A stretch of 64,000 nt of DNA from Desulfobacteraceae bacterium (GCA_024225635.1 JAAEMK010000029.1:1-64000); one strand, 5' to 3'. Shown: positions 44,368-53,245, counted from the stretch's first letter. Notes: generated from the letters alone by a model not told the origin. A program made the numbers and translations.

Positions 44368-46109
44368 CTAATACGCCCTGGGTTTGGGTTCCCAGATGGA
44401 GGTATCAACCGGCTTGTATGCCAGGTTCACCTGATTGCCTTCAAGGGTCGCAAGGGTATGCTTGAGCCAGTTGTCATCATCCCGGTCCGGAAAATCCTGC
44501 CTGGAATGGGCCCCTCTGCTCTCTTTTCTGTTCAGGGCGGATACCCCGGTGATCAGGGCCAGGTCCAGCAGGTTTTTCAGCTCGATGAGCTCAAGCAGGT
44601 CGGTGTTAAAGGGTTTGCCGGCATCCTGCACCCGCACCTTCCCATAGCGGTCTCGCAGATCCTGTATGGTCTTTACGGCCCGGGCCATATCGGATTCATT
44701 GCGGTAGATACCGACCTTTTCCATCATCACGTCTGCATCTCCTCTGTTATGTGACCGCCGTGGGGACCTTTCTTTCCGTCTGTCAGCCGGTCGATCCATT
44801 TTTGGGCCTCTGCCTCTGCCGCAGCATCGGAAGGGATGGCGGGAAAATCAATGTTTTTGACATACTCTTCAATGTGGATGCCGGCACGCCTGCCAAACAC
44901 CACCAGATCCAGCAGGCTGTTGGTGCCCAGGCGGTTGGCGCCGTGCACCGATACGCAGGCGCATTCCCCCGCGGCATAGAGACCATGAATGATGCCGCCT
45001 TTTTCATCGACCACCACCCTGCCGTCAAGATCGGTGGGAATCCCGCCCATGGCATAGTGGGCCGTGGGGAGCACGGGAATGGGGGTATGGTTCGGGTCGA
45101 CCCCCAGATAGGTTTTGCAGAAATCAGTGATATCCGGCAGCTTTGCTTCCAGGACCCCTTTGTCCAGATGGGTGGCATTCAGATCTACGTAGTCATCGAT
45201 CTTTTTGTCACCGCGCATCCCTCTGCCTGCGGCGATTTCCGTCATGATGGCCCGGGAGACCATGTCCCTTGGGGCCAGATCCAGCAGTGTCGGGGCGTAT
45301 TGCTCCATGAAACGCTCTCCTGCGCTGTTCCGCAGGATGCCGCCTTCTCCCCTGACCGCTTCGGTGATCAGGATGCCCAGGCCTTTGATGCCGGTGGGGT
45401 GAAACTGGAAAAATTCCATGTCCTGGAGGGGAATCCCCTTTCTGGCAAGCACGGCCGGGCCATCCCCCGTATTGGCAAAGGCGTTGGAGGTGATTTTAAA
45501 GATCCTGCCAAAGCCGCCGGTGGCAAAGAGAACCGCCTTGGCCGCGAATGTGTGGAGGGTTCCCGTTGCCAGTTCAATGGCGATGACCCCTTTGCAGGTC
45601 TTTCCGTCCAGGATTACATCAATTACCTGGAACTCATCGAAAAAGGCCACCTTGTTTTTAATGCATTGCTGGTAGAGGGTCTGGAGGATCATGTGACCGG
45701 TTCGATCGGCGGCATAGCAGGCCCTGCGAACCGGTCCTTTGCCGAATTCTTTGGTATGCCCGCCAAAACGCCGTTGATCAATTCTGCCGTCCTTTGTCCT
45801 GCTGAAGGGCAGTCCCCGGTTTTCCAGGTCGTAGACCGCTTGCACCGCGTCCCGGGCCAGGATCATGGCAGCCTGCTGGTCCACCAGATAGTCGCCGCCC
45901 TTGACCGTGTCAAAGGCATGCCATTCCGGCTTGTCTTCCTCCCGGTTCCCCAGTGCCGCGCTGATCCCGCCCTGGGCCGCGCCGGTATGGCTCCTGACAG
46001 GGTATAGTTTTGATAATACCGCCGTTTTCGCACCGGCGCTTGTTTCCAGTGCGGAATACAACCCTGCACCGCCTGAGCCAACGATCACGCATTCGTATTC
46101 ATGTCTCAA
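44368..46109 (-). pseudogene. sdhA: Succinate dehydrogenase/fumarate reductase flavoprotein subunit, frameshifted
   Basis: FAD-binding subunit that oxidises succinate or reduces fumarate. ECVIVGSGGAGLYSALETS is the dinucleotide motif, SHTGAAQGGISAALGN the FAD-attachment region, TEAVRGEGGILRN the active-site arginine loop, and HGANRLGTNSLLDLVVFGRR the C-terminal FAD contact. The first frame stops at 44727-44729 after ...EEMQT; the C-terminal domain continues in another frame as DVMMEKVGIYRNESDMAR to 44368. A single missing base near 44732 (CAGACGTG where CAGGACGTG is expected) explains it. Start is TTG at 46109 with AGGAGG 6 bp upstream. Joined, the product would be about 580 residues, normal length. 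May be a sequencing error or a true lesion. Confidence 0.85.
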
Positions 46110-46400
46110 TGCTGACCTCCTGTTTGTGGGGGATACGTCTGATTGTAAATACGCGAAATCCGTCATCCTCTGGTGTTTAGTCCTGGTTGAAGAAGCGGAG
46201 GCAAAAGCTTGGGGTGGTTGTTCGTCGTTATGATGGAAATGAGTTGTAATTGGCAGACGGATTTTCTTCGCGAAAGACCTGTTTTTCGAACTGACCGGAA
46301 CAGAATACCATAGATGAATAAAAATACAATATTTTCACCATGAAGATCATGAAGGTGGAAATGCCGATCTGCCGTTGCTCGAAGGGTTCATCTATGGTTG

Positions 46401-46431
46401 CCCCATCCCCTGTTTGAAACAGGGGATGGGG
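46401..46431. repeat. 15-bp-arm palindrome
   Basis: CCCCATCCCCTGTTT (46401-46415) and its exact reverse complement (46417-46431) flank one central base. It lies between the divergent-side region of sdhA and the 3' end of the methyltransferase gene, so it may end the leftward methyltransferase transcript, though no T-run follows. GGGGCGATGGGGCGATGG after it is a short tandem repeat. The core CTGTTTGAAACAG matches that of the stem-loop at 31057-31097. Confidence 0.6.
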
Positions 46432-46447
46432 CGATGGGGCGATGGTT

Positions 46448-47284
46448 TTATTTTTCAGTGATGCAGAAGGTTACGTCTTTGGAACGGTACATGCCGCAAC
46501 CGGGGAGCACATTGTCATGGCATGCCGTGCCCGAGAAATCATGCAAAGCAAGTATTTCGTCAAGATCGGCATGGGAAAAGGTGTGTATCCAGAACCGGTA
46601 TACATCCATTCCTCCTGTCTCATCAATGATGATATGCTGGTTCAGGGCCACTTTCCGCTCTTCATAGTAAAAGGATTCCGAAAGTGAGAGATAGGGGCTG
46701 TTTTTCCAGAACCCTTTTTTTGCCGCCTCCCACTCCTTTGGTACCGATTCCCCTACCGGATAATTGTCGTTCAGAACGTCAAAAAGGAATTTTCCTCCCG
46801 GTTTCAGGGCTCGGTGGATGTTTGCAAGGAGGATTTCCCGTTCCGCCGGGGGCAGAACGCCGAAATCCGTGAATATCATCATTACAAGATCGTACTTGTT
46901 CTCTTCGGCAAGCTCCAGATAGTTTTGCTTAACGTAGGATATATTCAGTTCTTTCCCTGCGGCGGATGCTTTGGCGTACCGGATGGAATTGGCGGAGAAA
47001 TCCATGCCCGTTACCCGGTGGCCCATTTCCGCAAGCTTTTCCGTGTATAGTCCCGGTCCGCAACCAAGGTCGAGGATATCCAGATTGTCGCCGGGCGCCT
47101 TGTCCAGTATCCAATCTATTGTTGAAGAGATGGTGGTCTCTTTTCTGCTGGCAAGATCGGTGTCCTGGCTCAGGTGGGTTTCAAGCAGCCGGGTGGATAT
47201 GTACTCATCAACCCACATGACTGCGGTACCCTTGGCATAAATTTCCGGTTTCCGTGTTGTTGCAATTAAGTCTTGGATGTTCAT
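46448..47284 (-). CDS. SAM-dependent methyltransferase
   Basis: 278 residues. Class I Rossmann-fold methyltransferase: motif I ILDLGCGPGLYTEKLAEMGH at about 75, motif II VTGMDFSANSIRYAKA, then NKYDLVMMIFTDFGVLPPAE and HRALKPGGKFLFDVLNDNYP at about 160. It is of the ubiquinone/menaquinone-like small-molecule type; the acceptor is not predictable. The ATG at 47284 (MNIQDL) with GAGG upstream is preferred to the ATG four codons earlier. Single-gene unit. Confidence 0.87.
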   Translation of the reverse strand: MNIQDLIATTRKPEIYAKGTAVMWVDEYISTRLLETHLSQDTDLASRKETTISSTIDWILDKAPGDNLDILDLGCGPGLYTEKLAEMGHRVTGMDFSANSIRYAKASAAGKELNISYVKQNYLELAEENKYDLVMMIFTDFGVLPPAEREILLANIHRALKPGGKFLFDVLNDNYPVGESVPKEWEAAKKGFWKNSPYLSLSESFYYEERKVALNQHIIIDETGGMDVYRFWIHTFSHADLDEILALHDFSGTACHDNVLPGCGMYRSKDVTFCITEK

Positions 47285-47605
47285 GAAAAACCTCATTTTT
47301 TCCGGTTTTATTTAATCCGTCGGCATGCCCCATGGGAATGGCCGCAATAATACCGGTTTCTTTAAGTGTAAGAAAATCATTGGATGGAACGCTGGAACTC
47401 ATGCCCGGTCATGACGTTTCCTGATCCGGGTGCAGGTGTCCTTTCTGCGGAGGAGTTCTTCAGCGCTTCCGTTTATTGGATTCAAACGGGTTGATATGTC
47501 TTATGAGTTTTTCATGGGAGCCCTTTTAGTATGGATTCTGCCGGAGGTCAATATTTTTTTTTCGATCCGGGTACTGGAATAGGGGGCTCAAAAGGGGGGG
47601 TTTGA
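47285..47605. other. Intergenic region without a supported gene
   Basis: About 320 bp between the methyltransferase start and the DUF1302 remnant. A 28-codon frame (ATG about 47497, MSYEFFMGALLVWILPEVNI) with a hydrophobic centre exists but has no ribosome site. The stretch probably contains the methyltransferase promoter and decayed sequence upstream of the remnant. Confidence 0.5.
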
Positions 47606-47764
47606 AAAGGCGGATACCTCAGAATCCAGGGAGGGGATTATGATCTCACCGATGATCTCATGGTGACGGCAGGGCTTATATTCTACGATTCGGGCAGCCT
47701 GCCCATGCTCAGGGAGATCGGGGATAGTGACCGCCTTTTCCTGAATCTCACCTACAGCTTTTAA
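47606..47764 (+). pseudogene. Degenerate 3' end of a DUF1302-like outer-membrane protein gene
   Basis: The frame from 47606 to the TAA at 47762-47764 reads ...YDLTDDLMVTAGLIFYDSGS then LPMLREIGDSDRLFLNLTYSF. This aligns with the C-terminus of the intact protein at 40438-41922 (YDVTDDLTVRTGYMLYDSGD, then LPVFQSIGENDRIFLDIKYSF) with about half the positions identical and no gaps. An in-frame stop lies just upstream (47603-47605) and there is no start, so only the last barrel strands survive. Its stop overlaps the convergent MBL gene stop. Confidence 0.8.
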
Positions 47765-48663
47765 ATCAGGCTTTCCCTGGCCCGTTTGATCAAAAGGTTG
47801 GTGCAGTTTTGGATATTTCGCTGGGTATAAAGGGTGAATTCGTCTTTATAGCTCTGCTCAAACATTTCCCGGGCAAGATCCCCATCGGATAAGCGGGTGT
47901 CCTTTATCCGCCTGATGGTGTCAAGGGTGATGTCGATGGCGGATAGTATCCCTTTTTTTGCAGCCGTTTTTTCCAGGGGCCCCTGGTGGCCGGGGCACAG
48001 GATGTCAGGATCAAAGCCCTGTATGAATTCAAGGGTGGACAGATAGTCTTTGGCCCCGGTGAAGAACAGGGGCCAGAATCCCCTGCCGGGAAAATGGAAG
48101 CCCAGGCTGTCGGAGCAGAACAGGATCTTTTCTTTCCTGATAAAGCCCATGAGATTGCCCGGAGAATGGCCTTTCACGGTTTTGAGTTCCAGGGTGACGC
48201 CCCCTAGGTCAAGGCCATGGGCCGTTTCGATCGCTTGGGCGTCCTGGAGATCCGGGACGGCTTCAAGGGCAGGACGGCCGGGTGAAATGCCCATGCCGGC
48301 AAGCCCCCTGGACATGAACACATCTTCCTTGACCAGGAGCGGTCCGGCCTTGGGATGATTGATAAATTCCTTCGCGCCCGCAGCCGCCAGTATTTCCGCC
48401 CTTGGAAAGCGTTTCATTAGTCCCGGCAGCCCGGTGATATGGTCCGTATGGGGATGGCTGGGGATCAGATAGTCCACGGATACCTCCAGACCTTCCAATT
48501 GGCGGATCACTTCATCAACGCACCCCGAGATCCCTGTCTCAAAAAGGGCGGTTTTGGTCCTGCCCGTGACCAGGAAAAGATTGAAAAAATAGTTGCCCAC
48601 CAGGGTTACATGGGGCGTAAGCCGTATGGGAAACCTGTCTTCAGGGATATAATGGTCTTTCAT
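47761..48663 (-). CDS. Metallo-beta-lactamase-fold hydrolase
   Basis: 300 residues. Metal motif IPSHPHTDHITGLPGL (HxHxDH) at about 73, with later VKGHSPGNLMGF and ILCPGHQGPLEKTA supplying further ligands, as in glyoxalase II-like and flavodiiron-like MBL proteins without a flavodoxin domain. Probably a binuclear Zn or Fe hydrolase acting on a thioester or lactone. The ATG at 48663 has AAAGGA upstream; the frame opens six codons earlier. It precedes no obvious partner; the leftward NtrC-type regulator gene ends 21 bp before its start. Confidence 0.85.
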   Translation of the reverse strand: MKDHYIPEDRFPIRLTPHVTLVGNYFFNLFLVTGRTKTALFETGISGCVDEVIRQLEGLEVSVDYLIPSHPHTDHITGLPGLMKRFPRAEILAAAGAKEFINHPKAGPLLVKEDVFMSRGLAGMGISPGRPALEAVPDLQDAQAIETAHGLDLGGVTLELKTVKGHSPGNLMGFIRKEKILFCSDSLGFHFPGRGFWPLFFTGAKDYLSTLEFIQGFDPDILCPGHQGPLEKTAAKKGILSAIDITLDTIRRIKDTRLSDGDLAREMFEQSYKDEFTLYTQRNIQNCTNLLIKRARESLI

Positions 48664-48684
48664 GGATTGTCCTTTCGTCACTGT

Positions 48685-50046
48685 TTATAAATCTATTCCC
48701 AGATCTCTTATTTTCTTCCATAGCACCTTGCGGCTTATTCCGAGTTTTTCAGCCGCCTTGATCTTCTTTCCTTCCATCTCTTCAAGGGCATCGAGTATTC
48801 TCCGCTTTTCATACCATCTCACCCCTTCTGCAAGGGGGAGTTCATTCCGGAGGTCGGAACCCGGAGCGGCATCTTGTTTCCCCATCTCCCTTGGCAGGTC
48901 AAAGGAGTTGATCGTACTGCCCGTTGAAAGAAGCACAGCCCTTTCCACGATGTTTTTAAGCTCCCGGACATTCCCTGGAAAATCATGGGCCAAAAGGGCC
49001 CGGTATGCTTCCGGCAGGACCGTTAATCCTTTTTTATTGTATTTCTCAGTAAATATATTGAGAAAATGCTCAGTCAGTGTGGTGATATCCTCCCCCCTCT
49101 CCCTCAGGGGCGGAAGGAGAATGGGAACGATATTGATCCTGTAGTAGAGATCCCCCCTGAAAGAACCCTCCTTAATGGCATCCTCAAGATTTTTTGCCGT
49201 CGCAAAAACGGATCTTACATCGACCTTGATACTGTCGTGTCCTCCGATCCTGGTAATTTCATTCTCCTCGAGCACCCTCAAAAGCTTTGCCTGAAGCGTT
49301 AAGGGCATATCCCCTACTTCATCAAAGAAAATCGTTCCCCCGTTTGCCGCTTCAAACTTTCCCTTCTTCCTGTGGTCGGCACCCGTAAAAGCGCCTTTTT
49401 CATGCCCGAAAAGCTCCGATTCAAGCAGGTTCTCCGGAATTGCGGCACAGTTTATTTTTATGAAGGGGCTGTCCCTTCTCGGACTGAGATTGTGAAGCGC
49501 GCCGGCCACCAGCTCTTTGCCGGTACCGCTTTCGCCATGGATGCGGACGGTCACAGACTCCGGTGCGATGGTGGATATCAGTGCGAATACCTTCTGCATG
49601 GCCGGACTCTCGCCTATGAAATTTTCAAACTGCTTTTTTTCACTGATTGATTCCCTGAGCCGGATATTTTCAAGTTTAAGCTTCAGGAAACTGAAGAACC
49701 GCTCCACGGTAATCAGAAGGGTATCATCTAAAAATGGTTTGCCGATATAATCGAAAGCTCCTTTTTTAATGGCGGAGACCGCGGTGTCAATCTCGGGAAA
49801 ACCGGTCATGAGAATGATCCCGGTTTCCGGGCGGAGCTCCTTTGCCTTTGCCAGTATTTCCATGCCATTCATCCCGGGCAGCCTTACATCGGTAATGATT
49901 AAATCAAAGTGTTCTTTTTGCAGGCGGCTGAAGCCTTCGTTGCCGCTTTCGCAGGCTGTGACCTTGTAATCTGCGCTTTCAAGGGCATGGCTTACACCGA
50001 CACGCATGGAAGGCTCATCTTCAATAAGCAGTATCTTGAAAGTCAT
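48685..50046 (-). CDS. Sigma-54-dependent response regulator (NtrC family)
   Basis: 453 residues. Receiver (phospho-Asp in LIITDVRLPGMNGMEI at about 53), sigma-54 AAA+ domain with Walker A GESGTGKELVAGALH at about 171, the sigma-54 contact loop EKGAFTGADHRKKGKFE at about 213, Walker B GGTIFFDEVGDMPL at about 233, and a Fis-type HTH at the end (AAEKLGISRKVLWKKIRD). It drives sigma-54 promoters after phosphorylation by the kinase 5 bp upstream. Its target genes are not evident; no -24/-12 promoter was recognised in this cluster. Confidence 0.94.
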   Translation of the reverse strand: MTFKILLIEDEPSMRVGVSHALESADYKVTACESGNEGFSRLQKEHFDLIITDVRLPGMNGMEILAKAKELRPETGIILMTGFPEIDTAVSAIKKGAFDYIGKPFLDDTLLITVERFFSFLKLKLENIRLRESISEKKQFENFIGESPAMQKVFALISTIAPESVTVRIHGESGTGKELVAGALHNLSPRRDSPFIKINCAAIPENLLESELFGHEKGAFTGADHRKKGKFEAANGGTIFFDEVGDMPLTLQAKLLRVLEENEITRIGGHDSIKVDVRSVFATAKNLEDAIKEGSFRGDLYYRINIVPILLPPLRERGEDITTLTEHFLNIFTEKYNKKGLTVLPEAYRALLAHDFPGNVRELKNIVERAVLLSTGSTINSFDLPREMGKQDAAPGSDLRNELPLAEGVRWYEKRRILDALEEMEGKKIKAAEKLGISRKVLWKKIRDLGIDL

Positions 50047-50051
50047 ATTAT

Positions 50052-51524
50052 CTATATCCCCTCCCTGGGCAGCCGGATTTGAAATTCCACGCCTTTTCCT
50101 TTCTTCGACACGACGTCAATCATTCCGCCATGCTGCCCAACGATTGCCTTGCATACGGCAAGTCCCAGGCCGGTGCCCTTACCGGGATCCTTGGTTGTGA
50201 AGAAGGGTTCGAAAATGTTCGAAAGAACTTCCGGGGGAATTTCCGGCCCGGTGTTGCTGATTGAAACCAGGCAGAGGCCTTGGTCCGTCCCTGTTGTAAT
50301 CTTAAGCGTGCCCCTGTCCCCCATGGCATCACCCGCATTGATTATAATATTCATAAAAACCTGCTCTATCCTGTTGGGATCCAGGGGTACCATGGGCATC
50401 AGCGGGTCAAGCTTCTTTACAATTTCAATATCCTTTTTGCAGAATGCATTCTCAACCAGTCTCAGGGTGCCCTTGATGATATCATTTACCGATGTTTGCT
50501 CAATCCGGATGGGAGATTTCCGGGAATAATTAAGAAGCTCTTCAACCGTGTTTTGTATTTTGCCGAGGCCGGAATTGATAACGTCAATATGCAATTCCTT
50601 TGCCTCCTGGTCCAGATCTCCCTTGACCACGTTTTTAAAACAGAGAACCACACCGCCCAGGGGATTATTTATCTCATGGGCCACCCCCGCCGCAAGATTG
50701 CCTACAGTCGCCATTTTTTCAGCCTGTATCATCCGATCCATTGTTTTTTCCTTTTCCGCGGCGGCTTCCCTCAGTTTTCTGAGCATCCAGGAAAAACTGT
50801 TCTGGAGCATCCCCACCTCATCCCGCCGGAGGGGGAATTCGGGAACTTGAATTTTGATATCCCTTTTTTCCGTAATCTGATCCATGATCCCCGCAAGTTT
50901 CACAAGAGGGGTTGCAAGTGCTTTGCCGGCAATACCTATGATCATCAGGGAAAAGATAAGCACCAGGGACATTATTGAAATAATACCGTTTTTCAGCATG
51001 TTGATCTTTTCCTCCACCCCGCTGAGGTAAAAACCGATCCTGCACACCCCCCAGTTTTTTGTGCTGATTCTCAGGGGCGCCGTCACATCCGCTATCAGTC
51101 CATTCTCCTCATCCATTGTTTCCCGTACTGTTGTCCGGGTGTCTTCAAGCCCTTGCTTTGTCAAGGTGTCCGTGTAGATCTTTCCGTGCTCTTTGATATC
51201 GCTGTGTGAAAGTACTTTACCCGATGGATCGAGTACGATCATATAGGCGATGCGTCTGTCCTTCTGCATTAAATCCGAGACATAGTAGTCCAGGTAGTCT
51301 GTAAAGTTAATGTCTTCCACCAGGCCAAGCTCTTTGTATACAAGGGCATTGGTAAAGATTACCCCGGATATTCCGGCAATGGTCTTTGCCTGGTTGACAG
51401 CATCTTCCGTGTACAGCCTGGACTCGTGATTTACCAGTAAATATCCGACAACGGCAGTGAAAATAACTATGAACAGGGATGTGGCTGTAATGAACTTGTT
51501 CTGCATCCCGAAAAAAATCTTCAT
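50052..51524 (-). CDS. Membrane sensor histidine kinase
   Basis: 490 residues. First membrane helix at about 10-31 (ATSLFIVIFTAVVGYLLV), a periplasmic sensor of about 155 residues of Cache-like pattern (RRIAYMIVLDPSGKVLSHSD), second helix at about 190-212, HAMP, HisKA with AAGVAHEINNPLGGVVL (His about 280) and HATPase with FEPFFTTKDPGKGTGLGLAV. It starts by a 4-bp overlap (ATGA) with the PhnD-like gene upstream, and its regulator follows. The periplasmic domain may read the PhnD-like protein or its ligand. Confidence 0.92.
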   Translation of the reverse strand: MKIFFGMQNKFITATSLFIVIFTAVVGYLLVNHESRLYTEDAVNQAKTIAGISGVIFTNALVYKELGLVEDINFTDYLDYYVSDLMQKDRRIAYMIVLDPSGKVLSHSDIKEHGKIYTDTLTKQGLEDTRTTVRETMDEENGLIADVTAPLRISTKNWGVCRIGFYLSGVEEKINMLKNGIISIMSLVLIFSLMIIGIAGKALATPLVKLAGIMDQITEKRDIKIQVPEFPLRRDEVGMLQNSFSWMLRKLREAAAEKEKTMDRMIQAEKMATVGNLAAGVAHEINNPLGGVVLCFKNVVKGDLDQEAKELHIDVINSGLGKIQNTVEELLNYSRKSPIRIEQTSVNDIIKGTLRLVENAFCKKDIEIVKKLDPLMPMVPLDPNRIEQVFMNIIINAGDAMGDRGTLKITTGTDQGLCLVSISNTGPEIPPEVLSNIFEPFFTTKDPGKGTGLGLAVCKAIVGQHGGMIDVVSKKGKGVEFQIRLPREGI

Positions 51525-52198
51525 TCAAGAACTCCCGGCATGATTCCCCTGCCTGACAGATAAGAGATCATTTTCCTGATCTTTTCATAATCGGAATCGG
51601 AAACCCCGGTAAATCCATACTTTATCTTATCATCCCAGGGTTCCATCATGGCCCGGTCTTCCGGATTGTCCGGGCTTAATTCAAGAAGTGCATTTTTCAG
51701 GGCGTTAACGACTTCCGGCTCTGCCGCCTTACGGGCTGCAATTAAAAATTCCGGAAACGGCTCTGTTTTGCCAATAACCCTGATGCCTTTATCCCGGTAC
51801 CGCATGAAAACGGTATCCAGGACAACCCCGGCATCAAAATTTCCCCGCAGAACCTCCCTGGCCACTGAATCGTGATATTTGAGGTGCTCGTAATTTCCCA
51901 GGTCAGAACTGTTTATCCCCTCTTTTTTATAAAAATGAAAAAACGGGGCAAGGGAACCCGATGTTGAATATTTGGAGGCAAAGGCGAATCTCTTTCCCTT
52001 TATGTCCCGGACGGAGGAGATATCTTCCCTGGTGCTTCGTGTAATGAACATCCCCCTGCAAAAGGGTTTACCGTCCCGGCCCAGGGCCGCGACTATTGGG
52101 ATCACACCCGCGGCTTCCCGGGCCTTGATGTATGTCAGCCCTCCCGGCATGCTTATGAAAAATCCCATACCTTCCCTTTTTTTGAATCTCTTCTTCAT
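51521..52198 (-). CDS. PhnD-like solute-binding protein, N-terminally truncated
   Basis: 225 residues, against about 300 for phosphate/phosphonate-binding PhnD relatives. It begins inside the family fold: GFFISMPGGLTYIKAREAAG corresponds to the usual GPxSYVKAREAG segment some 90 residues in, and continues KGKRFAFASKYSTSGSLAPF and DAGVVLDTVFMRYRDKGIRV. The signal peptide and first lobe half are absent, replaced by MKKRFKKREGM, so the product should stay in the cytoplasm. The ATG overlaps the UspA stop (ATGA), and the kinase start overlaps its own stop. Likely a relic or a repurposed cytoplasmic domain. Confidence 0.7.
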   Translation of the reverse strand: MKKRFKKREGMGFFISMPGGLTYIKAREAAGVIPIVAALGRDGKPFCRGMFITRSTREDISSVRDIKGKRFAFASKYSTSGSLAPFFHFYKKEGINSSDLGNYEHLKYHDSVAREVLRGNFDAGVVLDTVFMRYRDKGIRVIGKTEPFPEFLIAARKAAEPEVVNALKNALLELSPDNPEDRAMMEPWDDKIKYGFTGVSDSDYEKIRKMISYLSGRGIMPGVLE

Positions 52199-52695
52199 AT
52201 AATGATCATGATACTGCATCTGCATTCGGCAGCCACTTTGTCGGCAGTACCTGTAAATTTTACCCCCCGGACGCCGGGGTTCTTTTTTCCACCGATAATC
52301 ACCAGATCCGAACTGAGTTCATCCGATACGGCGGCGATTTCCGTTACAGGATTTCCAAGCCTGACACTCAGGTCAAAATTCACTCCACTGCTTTCCGCAA
52401 GCACGGTAAACCTGCGTATCACTTTACGGGCTTCAGATTCCTGTTCCGAAATCACATAATGGTTAAAATCCTCCCCTGCACCCGCCGGAACAAGCGTATC
52501 AATACGCCCGTAATGACACAGGCTGTCATCCATGACATGAACAACCGTCAGCCTTGCCCCGTTGGCCTTTGCCATTAAAAGCGCATTCTCTTCGGCTTTT
52601 TTTGCCGATTCGGATCCATCCGTTGCAAGCAGTATGTGGTTGTATAAAGCGGATTTGGTCCGCCGGTTCTCTTTTTTACCGGTTGTGTCTGCCAT
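52195..52695 (-). CDS. Universal stress protein (UspA family)
   Basis: 166 residues. Basic, disordered N-terminal extension (MADTTGKKENRRTKSA), then a Usp domain: YNHILLATDGSESAKKAEEN, VVHVMDDSLCHYG, and LVIIGGKKNPGVRGVKFTGT at about 136. The nucleotide loop is GGKK rather than the usual GSRG, so ATP binding is uncertain. It heads the leftward operon UspA - PhnD-like - kinase - NtrC-type regulator, with ATGA overlaps between the first three genes. Confidence 0.87.
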   Translation of the reverse strand: MADTTGKKENRRTKSALYNHILLATDGSESAKKAEENALLMAKANGARLTVVHVMDDSLCHYGRIDTLVPAGAGEDFNHYVISEQESEARKVIRRFTVLAESSGVNFDLSVRLGNPVTEIAAVSDELSSDLVIIGGKKNPGVRGVKFTGTADKVAAECRCSIMIII

Positions 52696-52944
52696 CTGTC
52701 GCCCTTTTGCCTTTTAAACAATGGATTCTAATAAAAACATACGATACTGAACATTTTGCATAAATCCACAGCACACAATGTGCCATAATTGGGAGTAAGG
52801 GCTTTTTACATACCTGTTTGATCCGTTTTCCCCTGTCTGCAGGAAGCGGCGTTCCTATAAATTCGCAGATATCTGAATTTAACATAAAACCATTACCGGA
52901 GCATAGGCAAAATCATGTACCCGTTTGGTAGCATGGGAACCGAT

Positions 52945-52974
52945 AAATGTTCCCTGCGGGGAACATTTTTTCTG
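52945..52974 (+). terminator. Strong intrinsic terminator with no gene in front of it
   Basis: AAATGTTCCC (52945-52954) pairs perfectly with GGGAACATTT (52959-52968) around a TGCG loop and is followed by TTTTCT, so it works on the plus strand only. The nearest upstream plus-strand gene is more than 10 kb away; the divergent UspA gene starts at 52695. It could end a small RNA of under 250 nt or act as an attenuator for the transporter gene at 53391. Confidence 0.75.
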
Positions 52975-53021
52975 TTCAATCGATCTACGGAGAATAGGGA
53001 AGCCCATTTTTATGGTGCTGT

Positions 53022-53043
53022 TTTCCAGCCTCCCGGCTGGAAA
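53022..53043 (+). other. Hairpin in the 5' leader region of the YeiH-family gene
   Basis: TTTCCAGCC and GGCTGGAAA form a 9-bp stem with a TCCC loop, no T-run after it. The 700-bp space 52696-53390 holds this, the terminator at 52945 and tandem repeats at 53246-53327 and no supported gene. The stretch GGGGTGACGCAACTG with a later GCTCGTTACC just beyond this hairpin suggests a folded RNA, but I cannot assign a riboswitch class. Confidence 0.4.
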
Positions 53044-53245
53044 CCGTTCCGGGGTGACGCAACTGTTCCAATGGGTGTTCCGGCTCTGTAGGGGAAGCTC
53101 GTTACCAATCCTGCGACTCCATTTTTTATCCGTACCATGGGTTTCATAATGGCAGATTCATAAACCTGGCATCCTCTTTGCAAATTGAATCCCCGTTACA
53201 GCCGGTCAGGGGCGGGTCCCTTAAGGCTGAGGGCGAAAAGGTTTG

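Noticed and set aside
44368-44727. A naturally split SdhA with a separate C-terminal subunit
   Set aside because: The junction needs just one base to give the usual uninterrupted protein, so a frameshift is simpler, though TGATG reinitiation is possible.
44727-44729. In-frame TGA of sdhA as a selenocysteine codon
   Set aside because: The normal family sequence continues in another frame, which needs a one-base shift; read-through would not restore it, and no SECIS-like hairpin is apparent.
52980-53110. A c-di-GMP (GEMM) riboswitch before the YeiH-family gene
   Set aside because: GACGCAA and GTTACC pieces are present, but the paired GGCAAACC and receptor elements do not line up, so I list only a structured leader.
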